Part shown: piece after piece, positions 7,066-13,969 of the stretch
Layout: every line of letters begins with the position of its first letter
Position numbering within the stretch: position 1 is the stretch's first letter
NCBI GenBank assembly: GCA_002298925.1
Contig: DBMM01000020.1
Location: 1,165-18,363 of the forward strand
Length of the DNA: 17,199 bases
Direction: 5' to 3'
DNA from: Geobacter sp. UBA698
GTDB lineage: Bacteria; Desulfobacterota; Desulfuromonadia; Geobacterales; Pseudopelobacteraceae
Program-made: the position numbers and the translations under genes
Notes under the pieces: generated by a model
Told to the model about the DNA's origin: nothing
The model's database searches: none
Seen by the model: the letters and a program-made list of their open reading frames with translations, nothing else

Positions 7066-7992
7066 CTAAACGGCAGGTGCTGAAGGATCAGTTGAGCCAT
7101 CCCCATACAGCTCCAGCATCACTTCGGAAAAAGCCTTGGCAGCGGGTGAGAGCTCTCTCCCTTTTCTCTTTACCAGGAAGAACTGCCTGGTGATGGTGAT
7201 CCCCTCAATCGGCACCCGCACCAGGGAACCCTGCAGCAGCTCCTGTTCCACGGAAACTGCCGAGACGAAAGACACCCCCACACCGGCGATCACGGCTCTC
7301 GTCACGGCGTTGTTGCTGCCGAGGATGGCCGCTTGACGCAGGGCTTCCACAGCAATCCCGGCATTGCGCAATGCCGCGATCGTATTCTGTCCCGTACCGG
7401 AGCCCGCCTCCCGGACCACGAAGGGCTCTCCCAAAAGCTCCTCGACCCGAATGGGACCGCTAGCGGCCCAGCGGTGGCCGGCCGGGGCCACCAGCACGAT
7501 TTCGTCCCTGCTTAAGGGGTTGAATTCAAGCCCTTCCCCCGTAAAATGCCCGCCGACCACCCCGTACTCCACAATTTCGGACATGATCCACTCAAGGACC
7601 TGGCGGCTGTCCCCCTGGGTGAGGGTGATATTGATGCCGGGATACCTGCGGATCAGAAGCGGCAGCGCCGCCGGTATCAAGTATTCTCCCGGGATGCTGC
7701 TCCCGGCGATCCTCAGGTTCGCCTCCTCCACCCCCTTGAAACGCCCCATGGCAGCGGGTATCTCCCCGGCGTAATGCAGGAGACGACGCGCCCGCTCCAG
7801 GAGGACCTTCCCCCCTTCCGTCAGCAACGCCCCCTTTCCGGTTCTGTCGAAAAGCTTGATGCCGAATTCCTCCTCCAGGGCGAAGATGTTCTGGCTCACG
7901 GTTGATTGAGTGATGAAGGCCACTTCGGCACCCTTGGAAAAACTTTTGGTGTCGGCCACTGCGATGAAAACTTCCAGTTGTCTCAGGTTCAT
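7066..7992 (-). CDS. LysR-family transcriptional regulator
   Basis: A 308-residue regulator with an N-terminal winged helix-turn-helix (about 1-60, QLEVFIAVADTKSFSKGAE then FITQSTVSQNIFALEEEFG) and a LysR substrate-binding domain (about 90-295, starting LRIAGSSIPGEYLIP). The sequence style, including LFDRTGKGALLTEGG, resembles the LysR regulators that co-occur with selenium metabolism in anaerobic Deltaproteobacteria, close to the CysB/CysL branch; that subgroup call is from memory and less certain than the family. An AGGA site lies 7 bases before the ATG. It is divergent from the 8137 gene across a 144-bp gap, the usual LysR target arrangement, so that gene and the Fe-S gene behind it are likely targets. 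Confidence 0.92.
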   Translation of the reverse strand: MNLRQLEVFIAVADTKSFSKGAEVAFITQSTVSQNIFALEEEFGIKLFDRTGKGALLTEGGKVLLERARRLLHYAGEIPAAMGRFKGVEEANLRIAGSSIPGEYLIPAALPLLIRRYPGINITLTQGDSRQVLEWIMSEIVEYGVVGGHFTGEGLEFNPLSRDEIVLVAPAGHRWAASGPIRVEELLGEPFVVREAGSGTGQNTIAALRNAGIAVEALRQAAILGSNNAVTRAVIAGVGVSFVSAVSVEQELLQGSLVRVPIEGITITRQFFLVKRKGRELSPAAKAFSEVMLELYGDGSTDPSAPAV

Positions 7993-8048
7993 ACTGAAAT
8001 CCTATTCAATGCGTCGATAGCTGCCATTAGATTATTAAATATATCAAT

Positions 8049-8078
8049 TTGACAGTTGACGGTCAATCGCAATACATT
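8049..8078 (+). promoter_or_regulatory. candidate promoter with overlapping TTGAC repeats
   Basis: TTGACA (8049-8054) and TACATT (8073-8078) are 18 bases apart and face the 8137 gene. A small palindrome TTGAC-G-GTCAA (8056-8066) lies in the spacer, a plausible regulator site in the lysR divergent region. The flanking 7993-8048 stretch is AT-rich and shows nothing else clear. Confidence 0.45.
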
Positions 8079-8123
8079 CGCCACCAATATATTCTTTATA
8101 ACGATCGAGATCACCGCATGACT

Positions 8124-8131
8124 GGGGGGGG
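8124..8131 (+). promoter_or_regulatory. run of eight G at the ribosome binding site
   Basis: Eight consecutive G end 5 bases before the GTG start at 8137 and form its only purine-rich ribosome binding site. Homopolymer runs in this position can change length by slippage and alter translation. Seen directly; the effect is inference. Confidence 0.5.
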
Positions 8132-8136
8132 AATCC

Positions 8137-8658
8137 GTGTCTGTTACGCCAATCACAAAACATAGCTTCCCCCTATCCCATGCAGCCGGAGCAAGTCATC
8201 CTGCCGGGAAAAGCCCCAATGCTGATCTGTGCGAGGACAAGCTTCGTCTGATCGAAAAATTTCGGCTGGTTCCAAAGATGATCGATAACCGGCTCTTCTG
8301 GGTGCGCGAGTTCGCCAACCGCCCGGACCACCCCTATGCCTCCCATCGGGCGTTCCTCAGATGCAGTATCATCGAGCTGGTTTTCAGCTTTTACGACCTG
8401 TGCGTCGCCAAAATGACCTATTTCAGCAACAACATCGATGGCTATGACAGCTGCAAGTTCAACTACAGGACGCAGGAGCTGGAATCGTGCGCCTTGTGGG
8501 ACATGGAATACCTGGTTCAGAATGCGACCGGCATACCGGTTGACCTGAGAAACCTGGCGGCCATCACCGACATCACGGTGTTTCGCGAGATGTGCAGCTG
8601 GCTGGAGATGCAGCTGCCTGAACCTGAACAGGAACAACGCCAGGCTGTCGGTTATTGA
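8137..8658 (+). CDS. hypothetical protein, first gene of the Fe-S pair
   Basis: An unrecognised 173-residue protein. The frame opens with GTG behind a G-rich ribosome binding site, and no better upstream start exists. The first 30 residues look disordered (SHAAGASHPAGKSPNAD); residues about 35-155 look like a compact alpha-helical domain with conserved-looking stretches IEKFRLVPKMIDNRLFWVREF and IELVFSFYDLCVAKMTYF. Six cysteines are scattered without a classical metal-binding spacing. No signal peptide or membrane helix is seen. It lies 70 bp upstream of the MvhD-like gene on the same strand and opposite lysR, so it is probably co-transcribed with the former and controlled by the latter. Codon use matches neighbours, so I take it as a real gene of unknown function. 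Confidence 0.7.
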   Translation: MSVTPITKHSFPLSHAAGASHPAGKSPNADLCEDKLRLIEKFRLVPKMIDNRLFWVREFANRPDHPYASHRAFLRCSIIELVFSFYDLCVAKMTYFSNNIDGYDSCKFNYRTQELESCALWDMEYLVQNATGIPVDLRNLAAITDITVFREMCSWLEMQLPEPEQEQRQAVGY

Positions 8659-8728
8659 CCGCAACTGTTTTTTAAACAAATTCACCAGACCCCCAGTGAT
8701 ACCCCTGAACAGCTGGAAGGAGCGAGCA

Positions 8729-9496
8729 ATGAGTACCGAATTTGAGTTCAAACCCAGGATCCTTGGATTTCTTTGCAACTGGTGCTGCTACGCGGGGGCT
8801 GACCTGGCTGGCGTTTCCCGTTATCAGTATCCCCCCAATATCAGGATTATAAGGCTGATGTGCTCCGGAAGGGTCGATGCGGACCATATCCTGCGGGCCT
8901 TCTCAAAAGGGGTGGATGGTGTCTTCATCGGCGGCTGTTGGCTTGGTGAGTGCCACTACATCACAGAGGGCAATTACGATGCGTTGAGCATGATGCATCT
9001 CTGTAGGGAATCGCTTAAAAAGGTAGGTATCAACCAGGAGAGACTGAGACTGGAGTGGGTATCCGCCTCGGAGGGAATCCGTTTCGGCGAAGTTATCACC
9101 GATTTTACCGAGCAATTGAGGAGAATGGGGCCGCTCGGAAAGGGCGAGGGAATAGCCGCAGGGGCACTGAAGCTCAAGCTGGAAGCACTCACTAAAATGG
9201 TTCCTTACACCAAGCTTGTGGAACGTGAGAAGCTGCGTGTGCGTTTTGATTCTCTGGAAGCGTATGACCGGTATTTCGCCAGTGACGAGCTGCACAACCT
9301 CTTTGATGGATTTGTAGGCGATAAATTGGCAAAGAGCCAAATCATGCTGCTCCTGCGGGATAAACCCCAAACAACCCTGGAAATTTCAGAAGCCCTGGGC
9401 CTGGACCCGTCGGAAGTCTCACGGCATTTAAACGGTTCGGCCAGGCACGGTTTGATCAGGTTCGACCAAGGCCTGAAACGCTACGCTTTGGCCTAA
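8729..9496 (+). CDS. MvhD/FlpD-like [2Fe-2S] subunit fused to a winged-helix domain
   Basis: A 255-residue protein. The N-terminal half (about 9-140) is the methyl-viologen-hydrogenase delta family, a small [2Fe-2S] carrier that passes electrons between a hydrogenase or dehydrogenase and HdrA. Its cysteines are C16, C19, C20, C45, C70 and C75 in FLCNWCCYAGAD, MCSGRVD and GGCWLGECHY. The C-terminal part (about 190-255) reads as an ArsR-like winged helix (LLLRDKPQTTLEISEALG, then PSEVSRHLNGSARHGLIRF). The frame opens at a GTG (8696), but GGAAGGAGC lies 6 bases before the ATG at 8729, which I prefer. No hdrA or hydrogenase gene is nearby. It could be an electron-transfer subunit, or a redox-sensing regulator built on that fold. 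Confidence 0.85.
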   Translation: MSTEFEFKPRILGFLCNWCCYAGADLAGVSRYQYPPNIRIIRLMCSGRVDADHILRAFSKGVDGVFIGGCWLGECHYITEGNYDALSMMHLCRESLKKVGINQERLRLEWVSASEGIRFGEVITDFTEQLRRMGPLGKGEGIAAGALKLKLEALTKMVPYTKLVEREKLRVRFDSLEAYDRYFASDELHNLFDGFVGDKLAKSQIMLLLRDKPQTTLEISEALGLDPSEVSRHLNGSARHGLIRFDQGLKRYALA

Positions 9497-9667
9497 GCAA
9501 TGTGGTTCTCGCTCTGAAGCAGGCAGGCAGGCCGGGGCCCAGGTGCTCCACCTCGGCTTCGGCATGGGTTTATCGGCATCCAGCACTATTCTGAATCGTA
9601 GCTAAAGCCACGTTACATCTGGCATTCCACACCTATTCGATATAAGTCTCAAGGCGATCACCTGCCG

Positions 9668-10690
9668 TCATTCTTTCAAGAAGCTCAGTAGCGCCTCATG
9701 AAAGTTGTCCTTCTTCTCCATATGCGGGATATGGCCAACCATGGCTATTTCTGCCAGGCGTGCCCCCGGAATCAGCCTGGCTGTCTTGCGGCCAAGTTCC
9801 GGATACTGGCCGACCTGTGGCAGCAGCTCCTTTTTTACGCGCGCCTTGCCCACCACCGTCCGGTCGGACTGACCGATTACCAGGAGGGTTCTGGCCTTTA
9901 CCTGGGCGAATTCATGACAGACCGGCTGTTCGTAAATCATTTCATAGGTCAGGGCCGATGACATGGCCAGACGGGGATACTCCCCGCTCAAAAGCTGACC
10001 TGCGGCAACTTCGGCATACTCCCCGAATTCGGGTAGCCAGTTCACGAAATAGGTTTTGTGATAGTTGCGGATACTTTCGGCGGCGGCCTTGAGTTCATTG
10101 CGGTATTGCTCATCCACGGACACATAGGGTACGAATGTGCGGTAATCCTCCAGTCCGATCGGGTTTTCCAAAACCAGTCGGGTTGCTGTTTCCGGGAACA
10201 GCAGGGCAAACCGAGTTGCCAGCATTCCTCCCATGGAATGCCCGACAACAGCCACCTCCTTGACCCCCAGGCTGTCCAGAAGTTTTTTCGTATTTGCGGC
10301 CAGCCCATGGAAACTGTAATGGATATTGGGTTTTGACGACTTGCCGAATCCGATCTGGTCAGGCACGATAACTCGATACCCGTTATCGGCAAGAATTTTG
10401 ATCGTATCCTTCCAGTATGCCCCGAAAAAGTTCTTGCCGTGCAGGAGCAGGACAGTTTTGCCATTCCCGCCCCCGCGTGGCAGCACATCCATGTAAGCCA
10501 TCTTCAGGTCTTGTCCCTCAACTACCAAAGGCATGTAGTTAACCTGATAGGGATAGGTGTATTCTTCGAGGGTGATGGAGAGCGACTGCGGTTCTTTCGC
10601 AGCAACGGCTCCCGGCAGTAATGCGGCAGCTGCGGAAAAAACAAATAAGCTCAGCAGGATCAGACGGTGTGACGTGGTCAATGTTTTCAT
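9668..10690 (-). CDS. secreted alpha/beta hydrolase
   Basis: A 340-residue alpha/beta-hydrolase with an N-terminal signal peptide (about 1-31, MKTLTTSHRLILLSLFVF then AAALLPGAVAA), so it should act in the periplasm. The oxyanion-hole motif LLLHGKN lies at 81-87, the nucleophile S152 in GHSMGG, a likely acid D276 in GQSDRTV and the histidine H310 in GHIPHME. The order and spacing fit esterases, haloperoxidase-like enzymes and C-C hydrolases; substrate is unknown. The frame is open from 10735, but an AGGAGA ribosome binding site lies 8 bases before the ATG at 10690 and the signal peptide starts there, so I chose it. A promoter with good spacing sits just upstream. No gene flanks it in the same operon now, although a relic on the same strand lies behind it. 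Confidence 0.88.
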   Translation of the reverse strand: MKTLTTSHRLILLSLFVFSAAAALLPGAVAAKEPQSLSITLEEYTYPYQVNYMPLVVEGQDLKMAYMDVLPRGGGNGKTVLLLHGKNFFGAYWKDTIKILADNGYRVIVPDQIGFGKSSKPNIHYSFHGLAANTKKLLDSLGVKEVAVVGHSMGGMLATRFALLFPETATRLVLENPIGLEDYRTFVPYVSVDEQYRNELKAAAESIRNYHKTYFVNWLPEFGEYAEVAAGQLLSGEYPRLAMSSALTYEMIYEQPVCHEFAQVKARTLLVIGQSDRTVVGKARVKKELLPQVGQYPELGRKTARLIPGARLAEIAMVGHIPHMEKKDNFHEALLSFLKE

Positions 10691-10720
10691 CTGACAGATC
10701 TCCTGTCGTAGTGCAAGGCT

Positions 10721-10749
10721 ATTATCAAATATCATAGCGATTGATTCAA
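10721..10749 (-). promoter_or_regulatory. candidate sigma-70 promoter for the hydrolase
   Basis: On the minus strand TTGAAT (10744-10749) and GATAAT (10721-10726) are exactly 17 bases apart. The leader would be about 24 bases to the ATG at 10690. Confidence 0.6.
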
Positions 10750-10791
10750 TGCTGGTTTCCAGTCACTTCTGTTTGTCAGAAGTTCATTCCA

Positions 10792-10947
10792 CTACCGAAA
10801 GTATTGCTCCAACTTTAAGATTTTGTATGGTTCCGGCGGGTTCGGCTCACGGTGGATCCGGGTGGTCGTAACATAGAGGCTCCCGTCAGGACCGATGGCG
10901 AAGGAACGTTTGGCGATTTGCGCAACAAAGCTGGCAGAAACAACGGC
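10792..10947 (-). pseudogene. C-terminal relic of a royal-jelly-like beta-propeller protein
   Basis: An open stretch of 51 codons ends at TAG (10792-10794). It reads SFAIGPDGSLYVTTTRIH and then EPNPPEPYKILKLEQYF, which resembles the last blade of bacterial major-royal-jelly-protein-like beta-propellers (PF03022). There is no start codon, and an in-frame TAG (10948-10950) precedes it at the edge of the palindromic element. The missing N-terminal part is not found on the far side of that element, so this is a deletion remnant and not a simple insertion. It lies on the same strand as the hydrolase, so the two may once have formed an operon. Confidence 0.6.
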
Positions 10948-10950
10948 CTA

Positions 10951-11112
10951 GGAGTCTGTCGAACTTAGGAAATCGTAGCGAAAATTCGGCTGGCTGAGGA
11001 CAGATTTAGTCGATTTTGAAGGTCAATAGTTGTTCTATTGACCAAGAAAGCGGCAAAATATGGCCCAACCAGACGGATTTGCAGTAGATTTCTCCTAAGT
11101 CCGACAGGCTCC
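10951..11112. mobile_element. 162-bp palindromic MITE
   Basis: The ends GGAGTCTGTCGAACTTAGGA (10951-10970) and TCCTAAGTCCGACAGGCTCC (11093-11112) are inverted repeats with two mismatches over 20 bp. The symmetry continues imperfectly inward and ends in a perfect central hairpin, GGTCAATAG-TTGTT-CTATTGACC (11021-11043), so the whole element can fold as one long hairpin. It has no transposase gene. The ends resemble those of IS1182-like elements by memory, so it may be a non-autonomous derivative moved by such a transposase. No clear target duplication is visible in the flanks. Confidence 0.8.
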
Positions 11113-11143
11113 CAGGTTTCTTCATACATTGGGCTGTCTTTTA

Positions 11144-11165
11144 GTCAAATATTGACCTGCATCAA
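11144..11165 (+). promoter_or_regulatory. FNR/DNR-type site with three half-sites
   Basis: TTGAC-CTGC-ATCAA (11152-11165) matches the FNR/DNR consensus TTGAT-N4-ATCAA at nine of ten positions. A further GTCAA (11144-11148) makes a perfect GTCAA-ATA-TTGAC palindrome with its left half. It lies about 70-90 bp before the His-rich gene. The same three-half-site layout occurs at 13890-13912. Confidence 0.5.
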
Positions 11166-11232
11166 AGTTTTTACACTCGTCCTATGGGATCGTTCATCCA
11201 GGATTTGCTGCTTCAGAAAATGACGCAACGGA

Positions 11233-11589
11233 ATGATGATTATGATTCTCAGCAACAGACATAGCAGGATTCTGACCGTACTATTACTGCTGGTTCAGCT
11301 CTTTCTGCCGCTTTCCGGCTCACTCTACATCTCAACTATTGAAAGTACAAGCGAAGCCAGCCACACCGGAATTGCGTGCACCCATACGGACGAAGATGCC
11401 GACCACGAATCCCAGGACAGTCACGATCAGAGCCACCACTGCCATGAACTGGATGCACCGTATGATACGGTATCCGGTACGGTTGTTAAGCACTCTCCGT
11501 TAATTTCCCCACTCACAGCATCATACAAAGGCTCCTTTCTGACAGGCTACGGCGTTCCCCCCGAAATTCCACCGGAATATGGCGTTTGA
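11233..11589 (+). CDS. small His-rich exported protein
   Basis: A 118-residue protein with an N-terminal hydrophobic export segment (about 12-32, ILTVLLLLVQLFLPLSGS). The mature part has a cluster of H44, C49, H51, H58, H64, H68, H69, C70 and H71 among acidic residues, followed by a conserved-looking tail with GYGVPPEIPPE. Such small His-rich proteins are often found beside heavy-metal efflux operons; a role as a periplasmic metal buffer is inference. The ribosome binding site is weak. Starts at 11233, 11236 or 11242 are all possible, changing only the first few residues. It is followed after 116 bp by the DUF6448 gene. Confidence 0.65.
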   Translation: MMIMILSNRHSRILTVLLLLVQLFLPLSGSLYISTIESTSEASHTGIACTHTDEDADHESQDSHDQSHHCHELDAPYDTVSGTVVKHSPLISPLTASYKGSFLTGYGVPPEIPPEYGV

Positions 11590-11705
11590 GTCATATTTGT
11601 CAGGTCAGGGCTCTTTCATTGAAAGCTGTTCTTGGCAGCTATGTACAGATTCCTTCTGTCATATTGAATCAACACTCTGATTATACATTCATAGGAGAAT
11701 TAACC

Positions 11706-12350
11706 ATGAGACATATAAACCTCTTTAAAATGAACCTGCTGGTAATTGCTGCATTTACGACCATTGTTGTTGCCACCGCTCGCAATGCTGCTGCACATTG
11801 TGACACTCTGGACGGACCGGTTATTCAGGATGCCAGAAAGGCTATCGAAGCCAAGGATGTTACTCCCATTCTCAAATGGGTTAAGCCGAAAGATGAAAAA
11901 GTCGTTCGAGCCGCTTTCAAAAAAGTGCTTACTGGCAAGACAAAGAACCATGAAGCTGCTGAGAATTCATTCTTCGCGACGCTTGTCAGAATTCATCGCG
12001 CTGGAGAAGGTGCCCAATTTACCGGTTTGAAACCTGCCGGAGCAGTTGAGCCCGCCGTTGCCGAAGCTGACAAGGCCTTGGCAGGCGGTTCGTCCGAAGC
12101 TCTTGTGAAGCTGATCACTGATGATATTGCAGCCGGGATCAAGACGCGTTACGAGCATGCAGCGACTACGTACAAGCACAAGGATGAGAGCGTCGCCCTA
12201 GGACGGGAATTTGTTGAAGCATATGTTGCGTACACGCATTATGTTGAACGTCTTCATCAGGATGCAACCGGCAAAGACGCACATGGTGCGCATGGCGAGC
12301 AAGGCAGCCACGACAAGCACAAAAAAGAGTCAAGCCACTCAAAACACTGA
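11706..12350 (+). CDS. DUF6448 family exported protein with His-rich tail
   Basis: A 214-residue protein of the DUF6448 type (recognised from AHCDTLDGPVIQDARKAIE, TLVRIHRAGEGAQFTGLKP and YVAYTHYVERLH). A signal peptide (about 1-30) ends in ARNAAA directly before H31-C32-D33, so cleavage after A30 would leave histidine as the mature N-terminus. The core is helical with conserved histidines; the C-terminal 30 residues are a lysine-rich tail with six histidines. Function is unknown; metal binding is suggested by the histidines and the His-rich neighbour. The frame is open from 11586, but GGAGAA 7 bases before the ATG at 11706, plus the signal peptide, fixes the start there. Confidence 0.85.
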   Translation: MRHINLFKMNLLVIAAFTTIVVATARNAAAHCDTLDGPVIQDARKAIEAKDVTPILKWVKPKDEKVVRAAFKKVLTGKTKNHEAAENSFFATLVRIHRAGEGAQFTGLKPAGAVEPAVAEADKALAGGSSEALVKLITDDIAAGIKTRYEHAATTYKHKDESVALGREFVEAYVAYTHYVERLHQDATGKDAHGAHGEQGSHDKHKKESSHSKH

Positions 12351-12392
12351 CGTTATGAAATATTCTGAGTTTAACCTGTTGACCTAGGAATT

Positions 12393-12424
12393 CTGCCTGG
12401 CGGGGATCACGCCCTGTCAGGCAG
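12393..12424 (+). terminator. hairpin after the DUF6448 gene
   Basis: CTGCCTG (12393-12399) pairs with CAGGCAG (12418-12424), with further CGGG/CCCG-like pairing inside. The stem is GC-rich but is followed by ATCTTATCT instead of a T-run, so it may be a weak or factor-dependent terminator, or an RNA-stabilising stem. Confidence 0.4.
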
Positions 12425-12495
12425 ATCTTATCTATTGGTTGCTATAAAGATTACCTCTTCTGCCAACTAATAATGATCCGTAAGGAGAATCCACT

Positions 12496-12645
12496 ATGAA
12501 AATAGAAGTTTTGGGCACCAGTTGTGCCGATTGCATCACACTTTACGAGAACGCAAAGAGAACCCATGACGAAAGTGGTAAACAAGGCGAGGTGTTGAAG
12601 GTTGAGTCGCTCGCCGGGGCATGGTTCATCTGGCAAGCATTTTAA
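12496..12645 (+). pseudogene. truncated thioredoxin-like (TM0996/MTH895 type) gene
   Basis: A 49-residue frame starts behind a good AAGGAG ribosome binding site. Residues 1-37 match the start of the small thioredoxin-like redox proteins (MKIEVLGTSCADC, with the CxxC at C10 and C13, then LYENAKRT and a VLKVE strand). After VE the similarity ends in SLAGAWFIWQAF and a stop. The usual family length is about 75-80 residues with a cis-proline TPA motif, which is missing here and not found in other frames downstream. I read it as a 3'-deleted gene. Such proteins often accompany ArsP-type permeases; none is present. Confidence 0.65.
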
Positions 12646-12713
12646 TAGCTCATGAACAGAAGGGGTAGTACGAACTGCCCCTGCTACGGGACTTGAATTG
12701 GAGAAACTGCGAC

Positions 12714-13718
12714 ATGGGTGAATTATCAGTGAAATCGGTAAGTACCATACGAACTGTTGTGCAGTGGTGCTTTCTGTTTTGGGTGGTCGGAATCGGCATC
12801 CGTTTCGGCATGTTTGTCAATTCCGTTGAAAGCGGAGCCGCAGCTCCCCTGGTTTCCCGTCCGCCGGGCGTGGAAGGATTCCTGCCCATCGGCGCCCTGA
12901 CCAGCTTAAAATACTGGCTGGTTTCAGGCAAAATCCATCCGGTCCATCCCGCGGCTCTGGTTATTTTTCTGGCGATCCTGCTCATGAGTCTGCTTGCCAA
13001 GAAATCGTTTTGTTCCTGGCTTTGCCCGGTTGGCACCCTTTCGGAAGGGGCGCACAAACTGGGACGACTTCTGTTCGGTCGTAATTTTCGCATCTGGCGC
13101 TGGCTTGATTTCACTCTGCGTGGCATCAAGTATCTGCTGCTTCTGCTGTTCGTGAAGTTCATTCTTCTGGATATGTCTGCCGAAGCGTTGGCCCGGTTTC
13201 TGGATGCTCCCTACTGGGCCGTCAGTGATGTAAAAATGCTCAACTTCTTCACCAGTATGTCCTTAACCACGATGGTGGTTCTGGCAATCCTGACCTTACT
13301 ATCCCTTTTTTACAAGATGTTCTGGTGTCGATATCTCTGCCCCTACGGTGCCTTGCTGGGTCTGGCAAGCATCGCAAGTCCATTCAAGATCCGGCGTGAT
13401 GCAGTTGGTTGTACGGGCTGCCAACGTTGTACTGCTGCCTGTCCATCCCAACTGGCCGTACACACTTGCACAGCGGTTTCTTCACCGGAGTGTACCGGCT
13501 GTCTCACCTGTGTCGATAATTGTCCGGAACAAAATGTCCTGGTCATGCAGCCTGTCTTCTGGAAACGACCGCTCCCGATGTGGGTCTTCCCAACAGTGGT
13601 TGTGTTGGTTTTTATGGCGGGAATAGCTGCCGGAATGGTCAGCGGACACTGGCAGACTTCGTTGAGTTATGCCGACTATCAAAAGCTGATCCCACTCCTG
13701 CCATACCTGAGCCATTGA
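12714..13718 (+). CDS. NapH/NosR-like membrane polyferredoxin
   Basis: A 334-residue inner-membrane iron-sulfur protein. About five hydrophobic helices are visible (near 12-31, 79-96, 128-146, 187-209 and 289-308). Two membrane-proximal CxxxCP motifs, FCSWLCPVG (C100, C104) and CRYLCPYG (C215, C219), are the NapH/NosR signature. Two [4Fe-4S] ferredoxin motifs follow: C243, C246, C249, C253 and C270, C273, C276, C280. Such proteins move electrons between the quinone pool and periplasmic or cytoplasmic reductases; no reductase gene is adjacent. The frame begins at a TTG (12693), but the ATG at 12714 with GGAG about 10 bases upstream is more likely. The gene lies 68 bp behind the broken thioredoxin-like gene, and 251 bp before the next operon. 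Confidence 0.85.
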   Translation: MGELSVKSVSTIRTVVQWCFLFWVVGIGIRFGMFVNSVESGAAAPLVSRPPGVEGFLPIGALTSLKYWLVSGKIHPVHPAALVIFLAILLMSLLAKKSFCSWLCPVGTLSEGAHKLGRLLFGRNFRIWRWLDFTLRGIKYLLLLLFVKFILLDMSAEALARFLDAPYWAVSDVKMLNFFTSMSLTTMVVLAILTLLSLFYKMFWCRYLCPYGALLGLASIASPFKIRRDAVGCTGCQRCTAACPSQLAVHTCTAVSSPECTGCLTCVDNCPEQNVLVMQPVFWKRPLPMWVFPTVVVLVFMAGIAAGMVSGHWQTSLSYADYQKLIPLLPYLSH

Positions 13719-13889
13719 CGTTTATTCCGATAGTTACATGAACTGGTGTATCACCGTTACTACCCGACACATGGGGCTCACTCTTGTCAGGTGCAAAGAT
13801 AGATACGAAAAACAAGCAGCAAAAGATTGCCAGTATCCTGAAATCACACTCTCAGTACCCCTCACATCTGCTGTTCACCCTCGAATTAA

Positions 13890-13912
13890 ATCAATTTGTT
13901 GATCCACATCAA
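13890..13912 (+). promoter_or_regulatory. FNR/DNR-type box, perfect consensus
   Basis: TTGAT-CCAC-ATCAA (13899-13912) matches the FNR/DNR consensus fully. A further ATCAA at 13890-13894 pairs with the central TTGAT across TTTG. A TAAGCT -10 candidate (13935-13940) would place the site at exactly -41.5, the class II activator position, with a start near 13947 and the gene at 13970. This points to activation in low oxygen or by nitric oxide. Confidence 0.65.
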
Positions 13913-13969
13913 ACTCCTTTGCCAAATATTACGCTAAGCTGGATTCATAACAGCGCGAGGAGGTGCTTA

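Noticed and set aside
9497..9667. Possible gene relic or terminator in the gap between the Fe-S gene and the hydrolase
   Set aside because: Short GCAGGCAGGCAG repeats and no convincing stem with a T-run; no protein similarity I could defend.
13784..13969. Upstream extension of the cysteine-motif gene
   Set aside because: An AGGAGG site and the ATG at 13970, with an FNR box and promoter inside the extension, show that translation begins at 13970.
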